The notes beneath the pieces were generated by a model. It worked only from the letters and a program-made list of their open reading frames with translations, was not told the DNA's origin and did no database searches. A stretch of DNA of 64,000 bases. It comes from an uncultured Paracoccaceae bacterium (GTDB lineage Bacteria > Pseudomonadota > Alphaproteobacteria > Rhodobacterales > Rhodobacteraceae). Location: the NCBI GenBank assembly GCA_934500835.1, contig CAKSTR010000004.1, forward strand, positions 260,356 through 324,355, read 5' to 3'. Positions 43,313 through 51,376 of the stretch are shown here, one piece after another (position 1 is the stretch's first letter; every line of letters begins with the position of its first letter). The translations under genes were made by a program, and so were the position numbers.

Positions 43313-43406
43313 TACCATTCAAGCCCCCCTCCGCCTGGCCAAATCCCCCCCTTACCCTCGACCAGATCGGCCCAAAGCCCCGCCCAAGCCTGTGATCCTG
43401 GAAGCC

Positions 43407-43763
43407 TTATCCGCGAACAAGCCGAACCTTGAACCACTCTGCCAAACCGGCCATCGAGAGATTCCGCTGCACGGCATCCACCACCACATCATCAATGCGA
43501 TCCCCGGGCAGCGCCTCCAGCAGGTAGCCGCTGCGCTCAATCAGAACAAAGGTGCAGGCCCAGGCGGCGCGCTTGTTCCCGTCCGAAAATCCGTGCGAGG
43601 TCGCCACGCCGTGCAGCAGCGCGGCGCACTTCTGATGAATGAAGCGATGGTATCCGTGATAAGGGCGGCCAAGCGCGCCTTCCAGTGAGTCGAGATTCAG
43701 AACACCCTGCCGCCCACCGCCATACCCTAAGGCGACGTCATGGGCGTCAAGGGCATCCTGCAA
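43407..43763 (-). CDS. doc: Doc/Fic-family toxin (death-on-curing)
   Basis: About 118 residues. The Fic-fold active site is HGFSDGNKRAAWAC near 55-68, the HxFxDxNKR form typical of Doc kinases that inactivate EF-Tu. The N-terminal DALDAHDVALGYGGG matches the first helix of the family. No ATG exists in frame: the reading begins after the antitoxin stop, and the TTG at 43,763 or a start a few codons earlier must be used, which points to translational coupling. Paired with the gene 20 bp upstream. Confidence 0.85.
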   Translation of the reverse strand: MQDALDAHDVALGYGGGRQGVLNLDSLEGALGRPYHGYHRFIHQKCAALLHGVATSHGFSDGNKRAAWACTFVLIERSGYLLEALPGDRIDDVVVDAVQRNLSMAGLAEWFKVRLVRG

Positions 43764-43782
43764 AGTCAGGCGATAGTGGCGC

Positions 43783-43992
43783 TTACCGATTTGCCAGCCG
43801 GATCATGGCCTCGCGGTGGCGTTCCGCGTTGCTCCTGACCGCCTCCATGCTCGCAGCGCTGGTCTTGCCCTTTTCGACCTTGGGAGCCTGCGCCAGCGAA
43901 GAGCCTGCGACAGTTTTTACCGAACAGGACACATTGCCGCGCTTTACGGTTGTGGTGAACTTTCCGGAACTGGACTGTTTCAGGGCGGGCAT
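43783..43992 (-). CDS. Antitoxin of the Doc pair
   Basis: 69 residues from MPALKQSSSGKFTTTVKRGN, with a beta-rich basic start and a helical C-terminus (AASMEAVRSNAERHREAMIR) suited to wrap the toxin. It does not look like classical Phd. An upstream ATG at 44,040 would add 16 residues. Stop lies 20 bp before the usable Doc start, with no terminator between. Confidence 0.65.
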   Translation of the reverse strand: MPALKQSSSGKFTTTVKRGNVSCSVKTVAGSSLAQAPKVEKGKTSAASMEAVRSNAERHREAMIRLANR

Positions 43993-44073
43993 GGCTGGTC
44001 TCTGGTTACGGGTATATACCTTACACCCTTCGATTAGCATTTAGTGAAGGCGCCGCCCAAGTCAAGAAAACGC

Positions 44074-45312
44074 TCACCCTCTCATCCTGACCACGTTCCC
44101 GGCCCCACCCTCGACCAGCTGCGCAATGAAGCGCCCCCAGGCCTCCAGCGCGGCCCGCTTTTCGTCGGCATAATCGTGGCGCTGATAAACCGCGACGATA
44201 CCGCCACCTGTGCCGCTGACATGGTTCAGCACGGCCTCGGTGACGCGCACGGGGATGCCCAGCCGGGCCATCCCGGTGGCGGCCGTCCGGCGCAGGTCGT
44301 GAAAGGTCCAGTGCGGGATTTCGACCGGCTCGCCCCTCTCCTTGACCGCAGCCTTCGCCATGCCCTCTGCCAGATGCCGCATCGCCTTGCCAAAGCCAGA
44401 AACTGCCGTGGTGCCGGTGGTGGTGAAGATGAAGCGCACCCTGCCCTTATCGTCGGCAACCCGCTCCACCGCCTCCAGCAGGCCCTGCAGAGCGGCCGTA
44501 AGGGGCACGTCATGCGCGCGCCCGTTCTTGGTGCGCGAGGGTGCAAGGTGCCAAAGGTCGCCCCGAATCTCAGCGTCTGTCATCTGGGCGGCCTCATTCA
44601 ACCGCTGGCCGGTCAACAATAGCACCTTACCCAAAGGTCCCCAGGGAAATCCCTCGGCCTCGCAGGCCTGCCAGAACCAGCGGATTTCATCATCTGACAG
44701 GACGCGATCCCGGCTCTTCTCTTTGGCCGGCGCCTTGACGGTCATCGTAGGCGGAACCGCGATCACATCGCGGCTGGCACACCAGCCGAAGAACTTGGAA
44801 AGATATGCGCGGATCCGGTTGGCAGTGGTCGCCTTGCCTGCATCCACCAGATCATCGAGAAGATCGATCACGTCGCGCTTGGTGATGGTGCCAATGTTCC
44901 GGTCGCCCCAGCGCGGCGTCACGTGCAGGGCCAGTTGCTGACGAACCGTCTTGCCACTGCGCAGGCCCGCAAGATGTCGCTTGTCGAACTGATCGATCAG
45001 GCTGCGCACCTTGTCCCGGTCGTTCTCAGGCTTTGGCGCCTTGGCCGCCTTGACCTCGGCCGAGGGGTCGCGCCCCTCACTGGCAGCTGCGAGGGCGTCT
45101 CTCGCCCGGGCGCGGGCATCTGCCAGCGACAACACGGGATAGGCCCCCAGCGTCATCCTACGGTGCGTCCCGCCATGGCGATAGCGAACCTGCCAGCCCT
45201 TCTTCCCGGTCGGTTGCACCACGAGGTAAAGCCCGGTGCAAAGATCATCGGGAACCTCTTGTCGGCGATCGGTTGGCTGCAGCCTATCGACGTTCTGGGC
45301 GCTGAGCTTCAT
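44074..45312 (-). CDS. int: Tyrosine-type integrase of the element
   Basis: 412 residues. N-terminal DUF4102-type arm-binding domain (GLYLVVQPTGKKGWQVRYRH, then RRMTLGAYPVLSLADARARA), SAM-like core-binding domain near 100-190, and a catalytic domain with Arg in LLTGQRLNEAAQM near 238, HDLRRTAATGMARLG near 338 and the Tyr nucleophile in VAVYQRHDYADEKR near 378. It reads away from attR, which is 170 bp upstream of its start. The family commonly uses tRNA 3' ends, as found here. Confidence 0.95.
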   Translation of the reverse strand: MKLSAQNVDRLQPTDRRQEVPDDLCTGLYLVVQPTGKKGWQVRYRHGGTHRRMTLGAYPVLSLADARARARDALAAASEGRDPSAEVKAAKAPKPENDRDKVRSLIDQFDKRHLAGLRSGKTVRQQLALHVTPRWGDRNIGTITKRDVIDLLDDLVDAGKATTANRIRAYLSKFFGWCASRDVIAVPPTMTVKAPAKEKSRDRVLSDDEIRWFWQACEAEGFPWGPLGKVLLLTGQRLNEAAQMTDAEIRGDLWHLAPSRTKNGRAHDVPLTAALQGLLEAVERVADDKGRVRFIFTTTGTTAVSGFGKAMRHLAEGMAKAAVKERGEPVEIPHWTFHDLRRTAATGMARLGIPVRVTEAVLNHVSGTGGGIVAVYQRHDYADEKRAALEAWGRFIAQLVEGGAGNVVRMRG

Positions 45313-45482
45313 AGTCAATCGGCCTCCGGCTGGGGAACAGTCTGGGGAACAGAGTATCTGATGCCGCCTGTTACCGACCGAATGCGTTAGAAATCAACTT
45401 ATGTCAATAATTCAAGCATGATACATCACATCAGCTATGCACTTCGTCACTTTTAGATAGCGACTGCTATGCTACACTATTC

Positions 45483-45529
45483 GACTGTTAATCAATTGGT
45501 CGTAGGTTCGATCCCTACCGCCGGAGCCA
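45483..45529 (+). repeat. attR: 47-bp copy of the tRNA-Asn 3' half
   Basis: Identical to 27,433-27,479. The 5' half of the tRNA is missing, so this is not a tRNA gene. It marks the right end of the 18-kb element. Confidence 0.95.
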
Positions 45530-45537
45530 ACAAGATC

Positions 45538-45570
45538 AAGGGGTTAGCTGAAAAGCTGACCCCTTCTTCA
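45538..45570 (+). terminator. Displaced original tRNA-Asn terminator
   Basis: AAGGGGTTAGCT (45,538-45,549), loop GAAA, AGCTGACCCCTT (45,554-45,565), then CTTCTTC. Its position right after attR suggests it ended the tRNA-Asn transcript before the element inserted 18 kb upstream of it. Confidence 0.7.
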
Positions 45571-45851
45571 TTTGCAGTGTAAGCACTGTGTAAGCAGGAT
45601 TTGGGCGGATTCACTGGGGCTTATTGGCCATGCGCTGAATCGGGGGGCTGTTCCCGCTGCATGTCAGCCCCGCCCTACCAGCCCCATGCCCACCTTCGGA
45701 CAGGATGAACGAGGCCCCGGCGCGGGCTTCTAGCGGCCATGTCCTGCCCTACCCGGCCCGAGTGTAAGCAAAGTGTAAGCGGTTTACGGGGCCGGAGATT
45801 CGCAATGTGCATCCATAGCCCCGCTGCCAGCTTTGGCTCAGATCAACACTA
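45571..45851. other. Intergenic stretch without a recognisable gene
   Basis: About 280 bp between the displaced terminator and the first remnant gene. The short repeated phrase GTGTAAGC occurs at about 45,577, 45,590 and 45,773. Small plus-strand readings lack ribosome sites. No function seen. Confidence 0.4.
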
Positions 45852-46058
45852 TCAGCCCCGCGCCCTTCCGATACGGCCCCGCAATATGCCTTCAATATCG
45901 ACCATAAGGTCGGCAATTTCCGCTACCGGGATACCGTGCTTCGCAGAAATGTATCGCTTACAACTCAGTGCCAGAGCCGGAACATCACGCTCTTCAGCCC
46001 TGCCGTCGATGTTCTCTTCTGCCCATTGTCTTGCCAATTCATGAACGTGTCCGGCCAT
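45852..46058 (-). CDS. Small hypothetical protein of the prophage remnant
   Basis: 68 residues from MAGHVHELARQWAEENIDGR, ending in a basic tail (GILRGRIGRARG). A strong AAGGAGGAAAGCGT ribosome site precedes the ATG, so it is probably real. One cysteine; helical. I do not recognise it. Confidence 0.55.
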   Translation of the reverse strand: MAGHVHELARQWAEENIDGRAEERDVPALALSCKRYISAKHGIPVAEIADLMVDIEGILRGRIGRARG

Positions 46059-46136
46059 ACGCTTTCCTCCTTGATTGAGAAGGCTAGAATATCCCGCCTG
46101 AGACAGTTCGGAAAGGTGCCCATCATACCCAGCCCG

Positions 46137-46415
46137 TCACCCCTCTGGATTGAGGAACCGCGTCACCTTCCGCAGAAGGTCCATATCCGAAGGGGTCGGG
46201 AAAGTGGGGCTAGGATTGGGCAGCGCCTTGGGGTTGGCCTTCATAGCGCACAGGTCAGGCAGCAGCCATGCCAAGCGGTTAAGCTGGAAGCGGTCGGCTT
46301 CCTTTAGGCCATGGGCGGCAAGCGTGGCAGCGTCAGACCGTGCCAGCCGCCGCAACTCGGGCACGACATGGGCCTCCAGACCATCAAGGGTATAGGTCGG
46401 GGCTTCCTCTGACAT
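46137..46415 (-). CDS. Phage-remnant protein downstream of the portal gene
   Basis: 92 residues, MSEEAPTYTLDGLEAHVVPE then LRRLARSDAATLAAHGLKEA and an end LLRKVTRFLNPEG. Helical and overlapping the upstream gene (ATG within the TAA overlap). It probably belongs to the head-tail block of the older prophage; no family named. Confidence 0.55.
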   Translation of the reverse strand: MSEEAPTYTLDGLEAHVVPELRRLARSDAATLAAHGLKEADRFQLNRLAWLLPDLCAMKANPKALPNPSPTFPTPSDMDLLRKVTRFLNPEG

Positions 46416-46903
46416 TACGGCCCCACCGGGTCAGGGATCGGATCGGGGATAGGGTCGGGAACAGGGGGCCACGCCTCATTGGGGTGCAACAGGCGGGGCA
46501 TCGGGGCCATAACGGGCTTGCCCAGCACCTTGACCATTACCCCCGCCACATCGCCCGATTTCACCGCCATCACATGAAAGAGCGTGGGGCCGAGCGGGTC
46601 CGTCATACCGATCAGGAAGCCATGGTCCAGAAGGGTGGAGGTCAGGACGGAGAGAGTCACAGCCCCGGCATGGCTGGTGCCATCGGTGTATTCGCCCTGC
46701 CAGATGCCCAACCTGTCTTCGCTTGGCAGATCACGGAAGGCGTGGGTCCGTTCCACCTCACGAAAGACCATCTGGCCTTGGTCGTCATAGATCACCACGC
46801 CCCCGGCATCGGTTTCCGCCCTGTAGATCACGGCAGGCTGATGGAACGGGGATTTGGCCGCAACACGGGAAAAGCCTCTGCGGAAGGCATCTCTCACACT
46901 CAT
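46415..46903 (-). CDS. Phage-remnant protein directly after the portal gene
   Basis: 162 residues starting MSVRDAFRRGFSRVAAKSPF, a beta-rich middle (AVIYRAETDAGGVVIYDDQG, HAGAVTLSVLTSTLLDHGFL) and a Pro/Asp repeat tail (VPDPIPDPIPDPVG). Its place and size would suit a head-tail joining protein. The ATG overlaps the portal stop. Family not certain. Confidence 0.55.
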   Translation of the reverse strand: MSVRDAFRRGFSRVAAKSPFHQPAVIYRAETDAGGVVIYDDQGQMVFREVERTHAFRDLPSEDRLGIWQGEYTDGTSHAGAVTLSVLTSTLLDHGFLIGMTDPLGPTLFHVMAVKSGDVAGVMVKVLGKPVMAPMPRLLHPNEAWPPVPDPIPDPIPDPVGP

Positions 46904-47964
46904 CAGTTTTCCTCGGATTCCTTGATTGCGGACGGGCTTGGCCGCGAGCCATCAGGCAAGGTCAAATTCCACCCCACCAAACCCATCGCCTCAGCGACCG
47001 GGACGCCGCTCTGCACAAGGCTGGACACGGCACGGGCACGGCCTGCCACATCGGCAGACATGAGGCCGTCAATCGAGAGGCGTTCAATGCCCAGCTTGCG
47101 GCGCAGTTCCGGGGCGATGGATGCTGCCAAGGGCGCAACGGTGGCGAGGGCGAAGATGCGGTATGTCTCCCGCAGGCCCGCAGAGTTGCCGCCGTGCTGC
47201 ATCAGACCGGGCGGAACACCACAGGCTCCCAAGATGCGGGCGTGAAGGTCAGCGGCCAGCCCGTTCAATTCCATCTTGGACAGATCGGGCGTGAGTTCCA
47301 CCCGCCGCTACTCTTCGGCACGGCCCCCGGTATGGTGCGCCAGATCGGCCTTGGACGTGATAACGGCCAGACCACCAGAGCGAAGGCCAGCCGTCACCGC
47401 CCCCGATTGTTCGCCAAGGTTGGCAGGCAGGGGCAAAATCCCTTTACCAGCATACGGAAGGGCATTGACCACGGCCCCTTCCAGATCAGCCATCAGCTTG
47501 GCAGACAGCCCAAGGAAGGCGAGAGGGCTACGCCCGCGCCACGGCATAGCGGGATCAGGATTGATCACCAGCCGCACCACCTCGGGCGACAGTGCTTTGA
47601 TAGATTCCGTTCCGTCCGGCGTCGGGATGGACAGCAGGAACCGCCCCCCAGCCTGTTCATCCCAATGGGCCGCACGGGTCAGGGCGAGGTCGGACCCGTC
47701 AAAGGCGATATGCCAGCACGATTCACCGCGCCAAAACAGATCGGCCCCGATTGCGGACAGCACAGCCGGATTGAGGGCATCAGCGGCCCCGCCCTCAGCA
47801 GAGAGCATCCCAATGGAACGGGTCCATACTCCACTACAAGTTGCAATGGTCGCGCTCAGAGCCGTTTCTGTGCCCATTGCCGCCATGCGGGCCGACTGGA
47901 CATAAGACGCCGTATAGGCCCCCTGTGAACGGGTCTCACGCTTAGAGAAAGGCCACAGTTTCAA
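46903..47964 (-). pseudogene. Phage portal protein interrupted by an in-frame amber codon
   Basis: The reading starts at a TTG (47,964) with a GGAGGT ribosome site: LKLWPFSKRETRS, later ALSPEVVRLVINPDPAMPWR and SPLAFLGLSAKLMADLEGAV. TAG at 47,308-47,310 stops it after 218 codons. Translation in the same frame then continues at once as VELTPDLSKMELNGLAADLH and ARILGACGVPPGLMQHGG, the normal C-terminal third of an HK97-type portal. So one nonsense mutation splits an otherwise intact gene of 354 codons. It is a different portal from the one at 39,038-40,258. Confidence 0.85.
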
Positions 47965-48059
47965 AGTCTTACCTCCGAAGCAATTAACGCTCCACAGCCA
48001 GAGGCCCATATCGCCCCTTGGAATGACTCTCTTGTAAAACTTGAGTCGCCCGCAGCCTG

Positions 48060-48483
48060 ACTCTTCCATTCGCGCCGTGCCGTCACGCGCCCCACGGGTG
48101 GACACCTGCGACGAGAACACAGGCGAGAAGCCAGCCGCTTTCAGGCGGTCAAACTCGCTCACGGCGGTATTGGCAAGCAGCGTGTCCATCAGCGTTTGCA
48201 TCAGGATCGGTGCCCCGGCGATACGGACTTGCGAGGGGTCCGACAGCTTGGCCGTTTCCATGATTTCCACGGCCCGCAGCAGCAGGGCAGAGAAGGACGC
48301 TTTGGCGGTCAGGGCGGCAGTGCGGCCCCCGGTCAGAACGGTATTCAGGCCCGCAGGCTGTTCATCCGCACCCGTGCCTTGGAAGACGGCCTTGTCGATG
48401 CCTTCCCGCAGCACTTCGGACAGGTCGCGGCGCAGGATCATATCCAGCGCGCTGTTCTGCCGAATGGCTTGCCGGGTCGCCGA
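48060..48483 (-). pseudogene. Major capsid protein fragment truncated on both sides
   Basis: The readable part has HK97-capsid features: ALDMILRRDLSEVLREGIDK, then AVFQGTGADEQPAGLNTVLT and IAGAPILMQTLMDTLLANTA. The N-terminal region is replaced at about 48,484 by an IS3 transposase end on the opposite strand, and the C-terminal domain is missing before the portal start. Capsid upstream of portal is the reverse of the usual order, so a deletion or inversion has also occurred. Confidence 0.75.
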
Positions 48484-48645
48484 ATGGAAGGAGGACTACA
48501 ACCGACACAGACCCCACTCCGCCCTCGGCAATGTCCCACCGGCGGAATTTGCCATGAAGATCAGACTGGAAAAGCAAGCAGCTTAGACCCAGAAATCAAC
48601 CCAAGGACTCTCTCAAACGCTGGAGGGAACACGGGGCTCAGGTCA
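48484..48645 (+). mobile_element. 3' remnant of an IS3-family element
   Basis: The first 103 bp encode the C-terminus of an IS3-type transposase: EWKEDYNRHRPHSALGNVPP then AEFAMKIRLEKQAA and stop at 48,586. The following noncoding end, closing with GGGCTCAGGTCA near 48,645, looks like an IS terminus (complement TGACCTGAGCCC). The rest of the element is absent. Confidence 0.75.
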
Positions 48646-49147
48646 AAGGCACATAGCACGTAGCGCCACCGCTCGTTGACCACCCCTGTGTGTGATGCTG
48701 CTTTAATCCTTGAACGGCGGCTTTGAGAGTACAGCAAGCAGCATCCTGTCCGGCCGACTGGCATCTAAAGCCTCCCCCTGATCAGCCGACATGTATCCGA
48801 TTAGCCCCGAACGGCAAGCTGGGAGGACTCATGACAAAATGTCACTTTTGTCACGAGTGCTGCTGTCGCAGCCCGCCCTCAGGTGCCACCAGCCCGAGAG
48901 GATGCCCCGCAGTTTGGCATCGCGCCGTTGGTTCCCGGTCATTCCCGACAAGGCACTCCTGTTCCGCGCACCGATGTGGGAACACAAGTGGGAATGCGAA
49001 CCCTAATCTTTCAAATAATCAAGTAATATCAGTATGATAGATGAGATGTATGGCGGGCCGAAGCCGACGAAACAGAGAACTACACCTACGCTATAGCCCT
49101 CCAAAAGTGAGTCTCAAACCCATCCGGCTGCGTCATGCCCAGAAGCC
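48646..49147. other. About 500 bp without a confident gene
   Basis: The region joins the IS remnant to the defence operon. It contains a perfect repeat TGACAAAA/TTTTGTCA (48,832-48,853) that overlaps the start of a possible 68-residue reading from ATG 48,831 (MTKCHFCHECCC, good GGAGG site) whose later part looks noncoding. AT content rises near 49,010-49,050, where a promoter could lie. Confidence 0.35.
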
Positions 49148-49174
49148 GTAAAGCGTTGCTTTACAGGCAACGCT
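49148..49174. promoter_or_regulatory. Overlapping palindromes upstream of the HigA-like gene
   Basis: GTAAAGC (49,148-49,154) and GCTTTAC (49,158-49,164) flank GTT. Overlapping this, AGCGTTGC (49,152-49,159) pairs with GCAACGCT (49,167-49,174). Such nested palindromes are usual operators for HigA/XRE repressors. The site is 52 bp upstream of the HigA-like start codon. Confidence 0.65.
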
Positions 49175-49225
49175 AGGTCCGATACGCTGCATCCGACTCG
49201 ATGAACAATCACCGGACAGCGCGCG

Positions 49226-49549
49226 ATGACCGATGAGGATGGCCTTCGGCTAAAAAAGCCTTCCCATCCGGGCGGCTTCGTGAAGCACGAGGTCTTGAAA
49301 CCGCTCGGCCTGTCGGTGACTGAGGCGGCGGATGCGCTGGGCGTCACGCGCCCGGCACTGTCGGCGCTCCTGAACGAGCGCGCGCACCTGTCGCCGGACA
49401 TGGCGATCCGGATCGAAAAAGCCTTTGGCATCTCGATGGAGACGCTGATGCGCATGCAGAACAGCTACGACATTGCGCAGGCCCGCAAGCGGGAAGCGGA
49501 GATCAAGGTCGAGCGATACTCGGGAATGAATACGAAAGGGCGGGCATGA
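49226..49549 (+). CDS. Solitary HigA-like XRE repressor
   Basis: 107 residues. The HigA-type opening PSHPGGFVKHEVLKPLGLSV is followed by the helix-turn-helix EAADALGVTRPALSALLNER and AHLSPDMAIRIEKAFGISME (residues 30-75). HigA normally follows a RelE-like HigB toxin gene, but none lies upstream and no RelE-like reading is seen. Its stop overlaps the methyltransferase ATG (ATGA), so it is the first gene of the defence operon and may act as its controller. The palindromes upstream fit autoregulation. Confidence 0.85.
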   Translation: MTDEDGLRLKKPSHPGGFVKHEVLKPLGLSVTEAADALGVTRPALSALLNERAHLSPDMAIRIEKAFGISMETLMRMQNSYDIAQARKREAEIKVERYSGMNTKGRA

Positions 49550-51372
49550 CGGAGCTGAGTTTCAAGGGCAAAGAGTTTGTTTATAACCACCATCTGGCGG
49601 TGCCCTTCCGTCCGCTCGTGCCCGATGAAAGCAAGGGCATCGGTCCTGTCGCGCTTGACGGCAACCTCGTCATCCACGGCGACAACCTGCACGCGCTGAA
49701 GGCGCTCCTGCCGCTCTACGCGGGCAAGGTGGACTGCATCTTTATCGATCCGCCGTACAACACCGGCAACGAGGGATGGTGCTACGACGATAACGTCAAT
49801 GCGCCAATGATCCGGGAGTGGCTGGAGTCCAATCCGGTCGGTGTTGAGGACGGCCTACGTCATGACAAATGGTGTGCCATGATGTGGCCGCGCCTTCGGA
49901 TGCTCCATGAGCTGCTGGCGGACCATGGCGTCATCTTTATAACCATCGATGATAACGAGGCGCACCGCCTCACAAATATTTGCTACGAAATACTTGGTGA
50001 GGAAAATCATGTCGCCACCTTCATCTGGCGGAAAGTGGATAGCCCGAACGATAACAAGGTAGCTATCACACCTGACCATGATTACGTCCTCTGTTTTGCG
50101 CGCGATATTGGCTCTGCAAAGTTCAAGAGGATGATCGCCCCGTCCATCCTGAAAGCTTATCCGAACCGAGACGAGAACGGACGCCCTTTTAGAGATCGCC
50201 TTCTGAAGAAGAACGGACGGGCGAGTCTCCGCCGTGATCGGCCGACCATGTTCTTCCCGCTTGAAGACCCCGATGGAAATGAGGTTTTCCCCATACATGA
50301 TAACGGGGAAGAAGCGCGATGGTCGATGGGGAAGAAGGGCATCAAGAAACACAAAGATGCCGGTACATTGATCTGGAAGAGGATCGAAAAGCTCGGACGT
50401 GAAGTGTGGGAGCCTTACACCCGCGAGTTTGCGCCCGAAGACAATCCCACGCGGCCGTTTCCAACGATTTGGAGCGACGTGGATACGATGCGGCAGGCCA
50501 AGGCAATGCTCAGGAACATATTTGGCACGTCTGATTTGTTCGACACGCCGAAAACCGTGAAGCTTCTGGACAGGATCATCGACATTGCTGCCGATGATGA
50601 CGCAATTATCCTAGATTCCTTTGCGGGTTCTGCAACAACGGCTCACGCCGTGCTCGAAGCCAACAAGCGCGACGGCGGCAATCGCCGCTTCATTCTCGTG
50701 GAAATGGAGGAATATGCCGACAGCCTGACGGCAGAGCGCGTCCGGCGTGTCATCAACGGCTATGATTTCCAGGGCACACAGCGAACAGAGATGTTGCGGG
50801 AGCGGCTGAACTGGCGCGCGCTCAGCAATGCCGGAGAGCTGGCGCACAAGGTCGAAGGAATCGAGAACCTGCACGGCCACGAATACGACCGCATCAAGAA
50901 GGAAGTGAAAGACGGCGAGCTGATCGTCACCGGCGAAAAGACGGTGGCGGAACGCGCAGAAGGTCTTGGCGGCACCTTCACCTATTGCACCCTCGGCGAT
51001 CCCGTCGAACTGGACAAGGTGCTGAGCGGCGAAACCCTGCCGCCCTATGCCGGTCTCGGCGCGGCGCTGTTCCACATGGCGACCAATCAGGCGCTCGACC
51101 CCGCCGCTGTGCGCGAGGATGATTTTTATCTCGGTGCCATGGAAGGGCAACACGTCTGGTTGATCTACAAGCCCAATCTCGACTGGCTAAAGTCGCCGGA
51201 AGCGGCCTTGACGCTGGCGCGCGCCAAGGCATTCGCCGCCTCCGATCCGGACAAGCGGCATCTTGTCTTCGCCCCGGCGCGCTTCGTGAGCCACAAGATG
51301 CTGGCGGAACAGAACATCCCCGTGGAGTTCGTGCCGCTGCCTTTCGCGCTCTACCGGATAGATCGGAGCTGA
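49546..51372 (+). CDS. Type III-like DNA methyltransferase (Mod), beta class
   Basis: 608 residues. Motif IV DPPYNTGN is at residue 68, before the SAM-binding motif FAGSATTAHAV near 359, which is the beta-class order of type III Mod enzymes (N6-adenine or N4-cytosine methylation; DPPY favours N6-adenine). The C-terminal ~200 residues hold no further motif I recognise and may read the target. It overlaps the HigA-like gene by 4 nt and precedes the Res gene by 4 bp, the normal mod-res pairing. Confidence 0.92.
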   Translation: MTELSFKGKEFVYNHHLAVPFRPLVPDESKGIGPVALDGNLVIHGDNLHALKALLPLYAGKVDCIFIDPPYNTGNEGWCYDDNVNAPMIREWLESNPVGVEDGLRHDKWCAMMWPRLRMLHELLADHGVIFITIDDNEAHRLTNICYEILGEENHVATFIWRKVDSPNDNKVAITPDHDYVLCFARDIGSAKFKRMIAPSILKAYPNRDENGRPFRDRLLKKNGRASLRRDRPTMFFPLEDPDGNEVFPIHDNGEEARWSMGKKGIKKHKDAGTLIWKRIEKLGREVWEPYTREFAPEDNPTRPFPTIWSDVDTMRQAKAMLRNIFGTSDLFDTPKTVKLLDRIIDIAADDDAIILDSFAGSATTAHAVLEANKRDGGNRRFILVEMEEYADSLTAERVRRVINGYDFQGTQRTEMLRERLNWRALSNAGELAHKVEGIENLHGHEYDRIKKEVKDGELIVTGEKTVAERAEGLGGTFTYCTLGDPVELDKVLSGETLPPYAGLGAALFHMATNQALDPAAVREDDFYLGAMEGQHVWLIYKPNLDWLKSPEAALTLARAKAFAASDPDKRHLVFAPARFVSHKMLAEQNIPVEFVPLPFALYRIDRS

Positions 51373-51376
51373 CGCC

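Larger units (their letters stand above)
27433..45529. mobile_element. Prophage-like integrated element (about 18.1 kb) in tRNA-Asn
   Basis: The element is bounded by the 47-bp att repeats. It holds, reading leftward from the integrase: integrase, toxin-antitoxin pair, ribbon-helix-helix switch, small regulators, portal, protease, capsid, tail-tube-like genes, connectors, terminase, tape measure, an Ntn-like protein and zinc-ribbon proteins. No lysis, holin, baseplate, receptor-binding or obvious replication genes are seen, so it is either defective, helper-dependent or carries unrecognised tail genes. The terminase lies after the head and connector genes, unlike most HK97-type phages. Confidence 0.9.

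Noticed and set aside
45483..45529. A second tRNA-Asn gene
   Set aside because: Only the 3' 47 bp are present; the acceptor 5' strand and D-arm are missing, so it is attR.
27433..45529. Capsid-forming phage satellite (cf-PICI)
   Set aside because: A tape measure and tail-tube-like genes are present, whereas such satellites lack tail genes. Kept only as one possibility in the finding on module order.
47308..48441. A single 377-residue capsid-portal fusion protein
   Set aside because: The portal has its own GGAGGT site and TTG start at 47,964; the shared frame with the capsid fragment arises from deletion in a decayed prophage.
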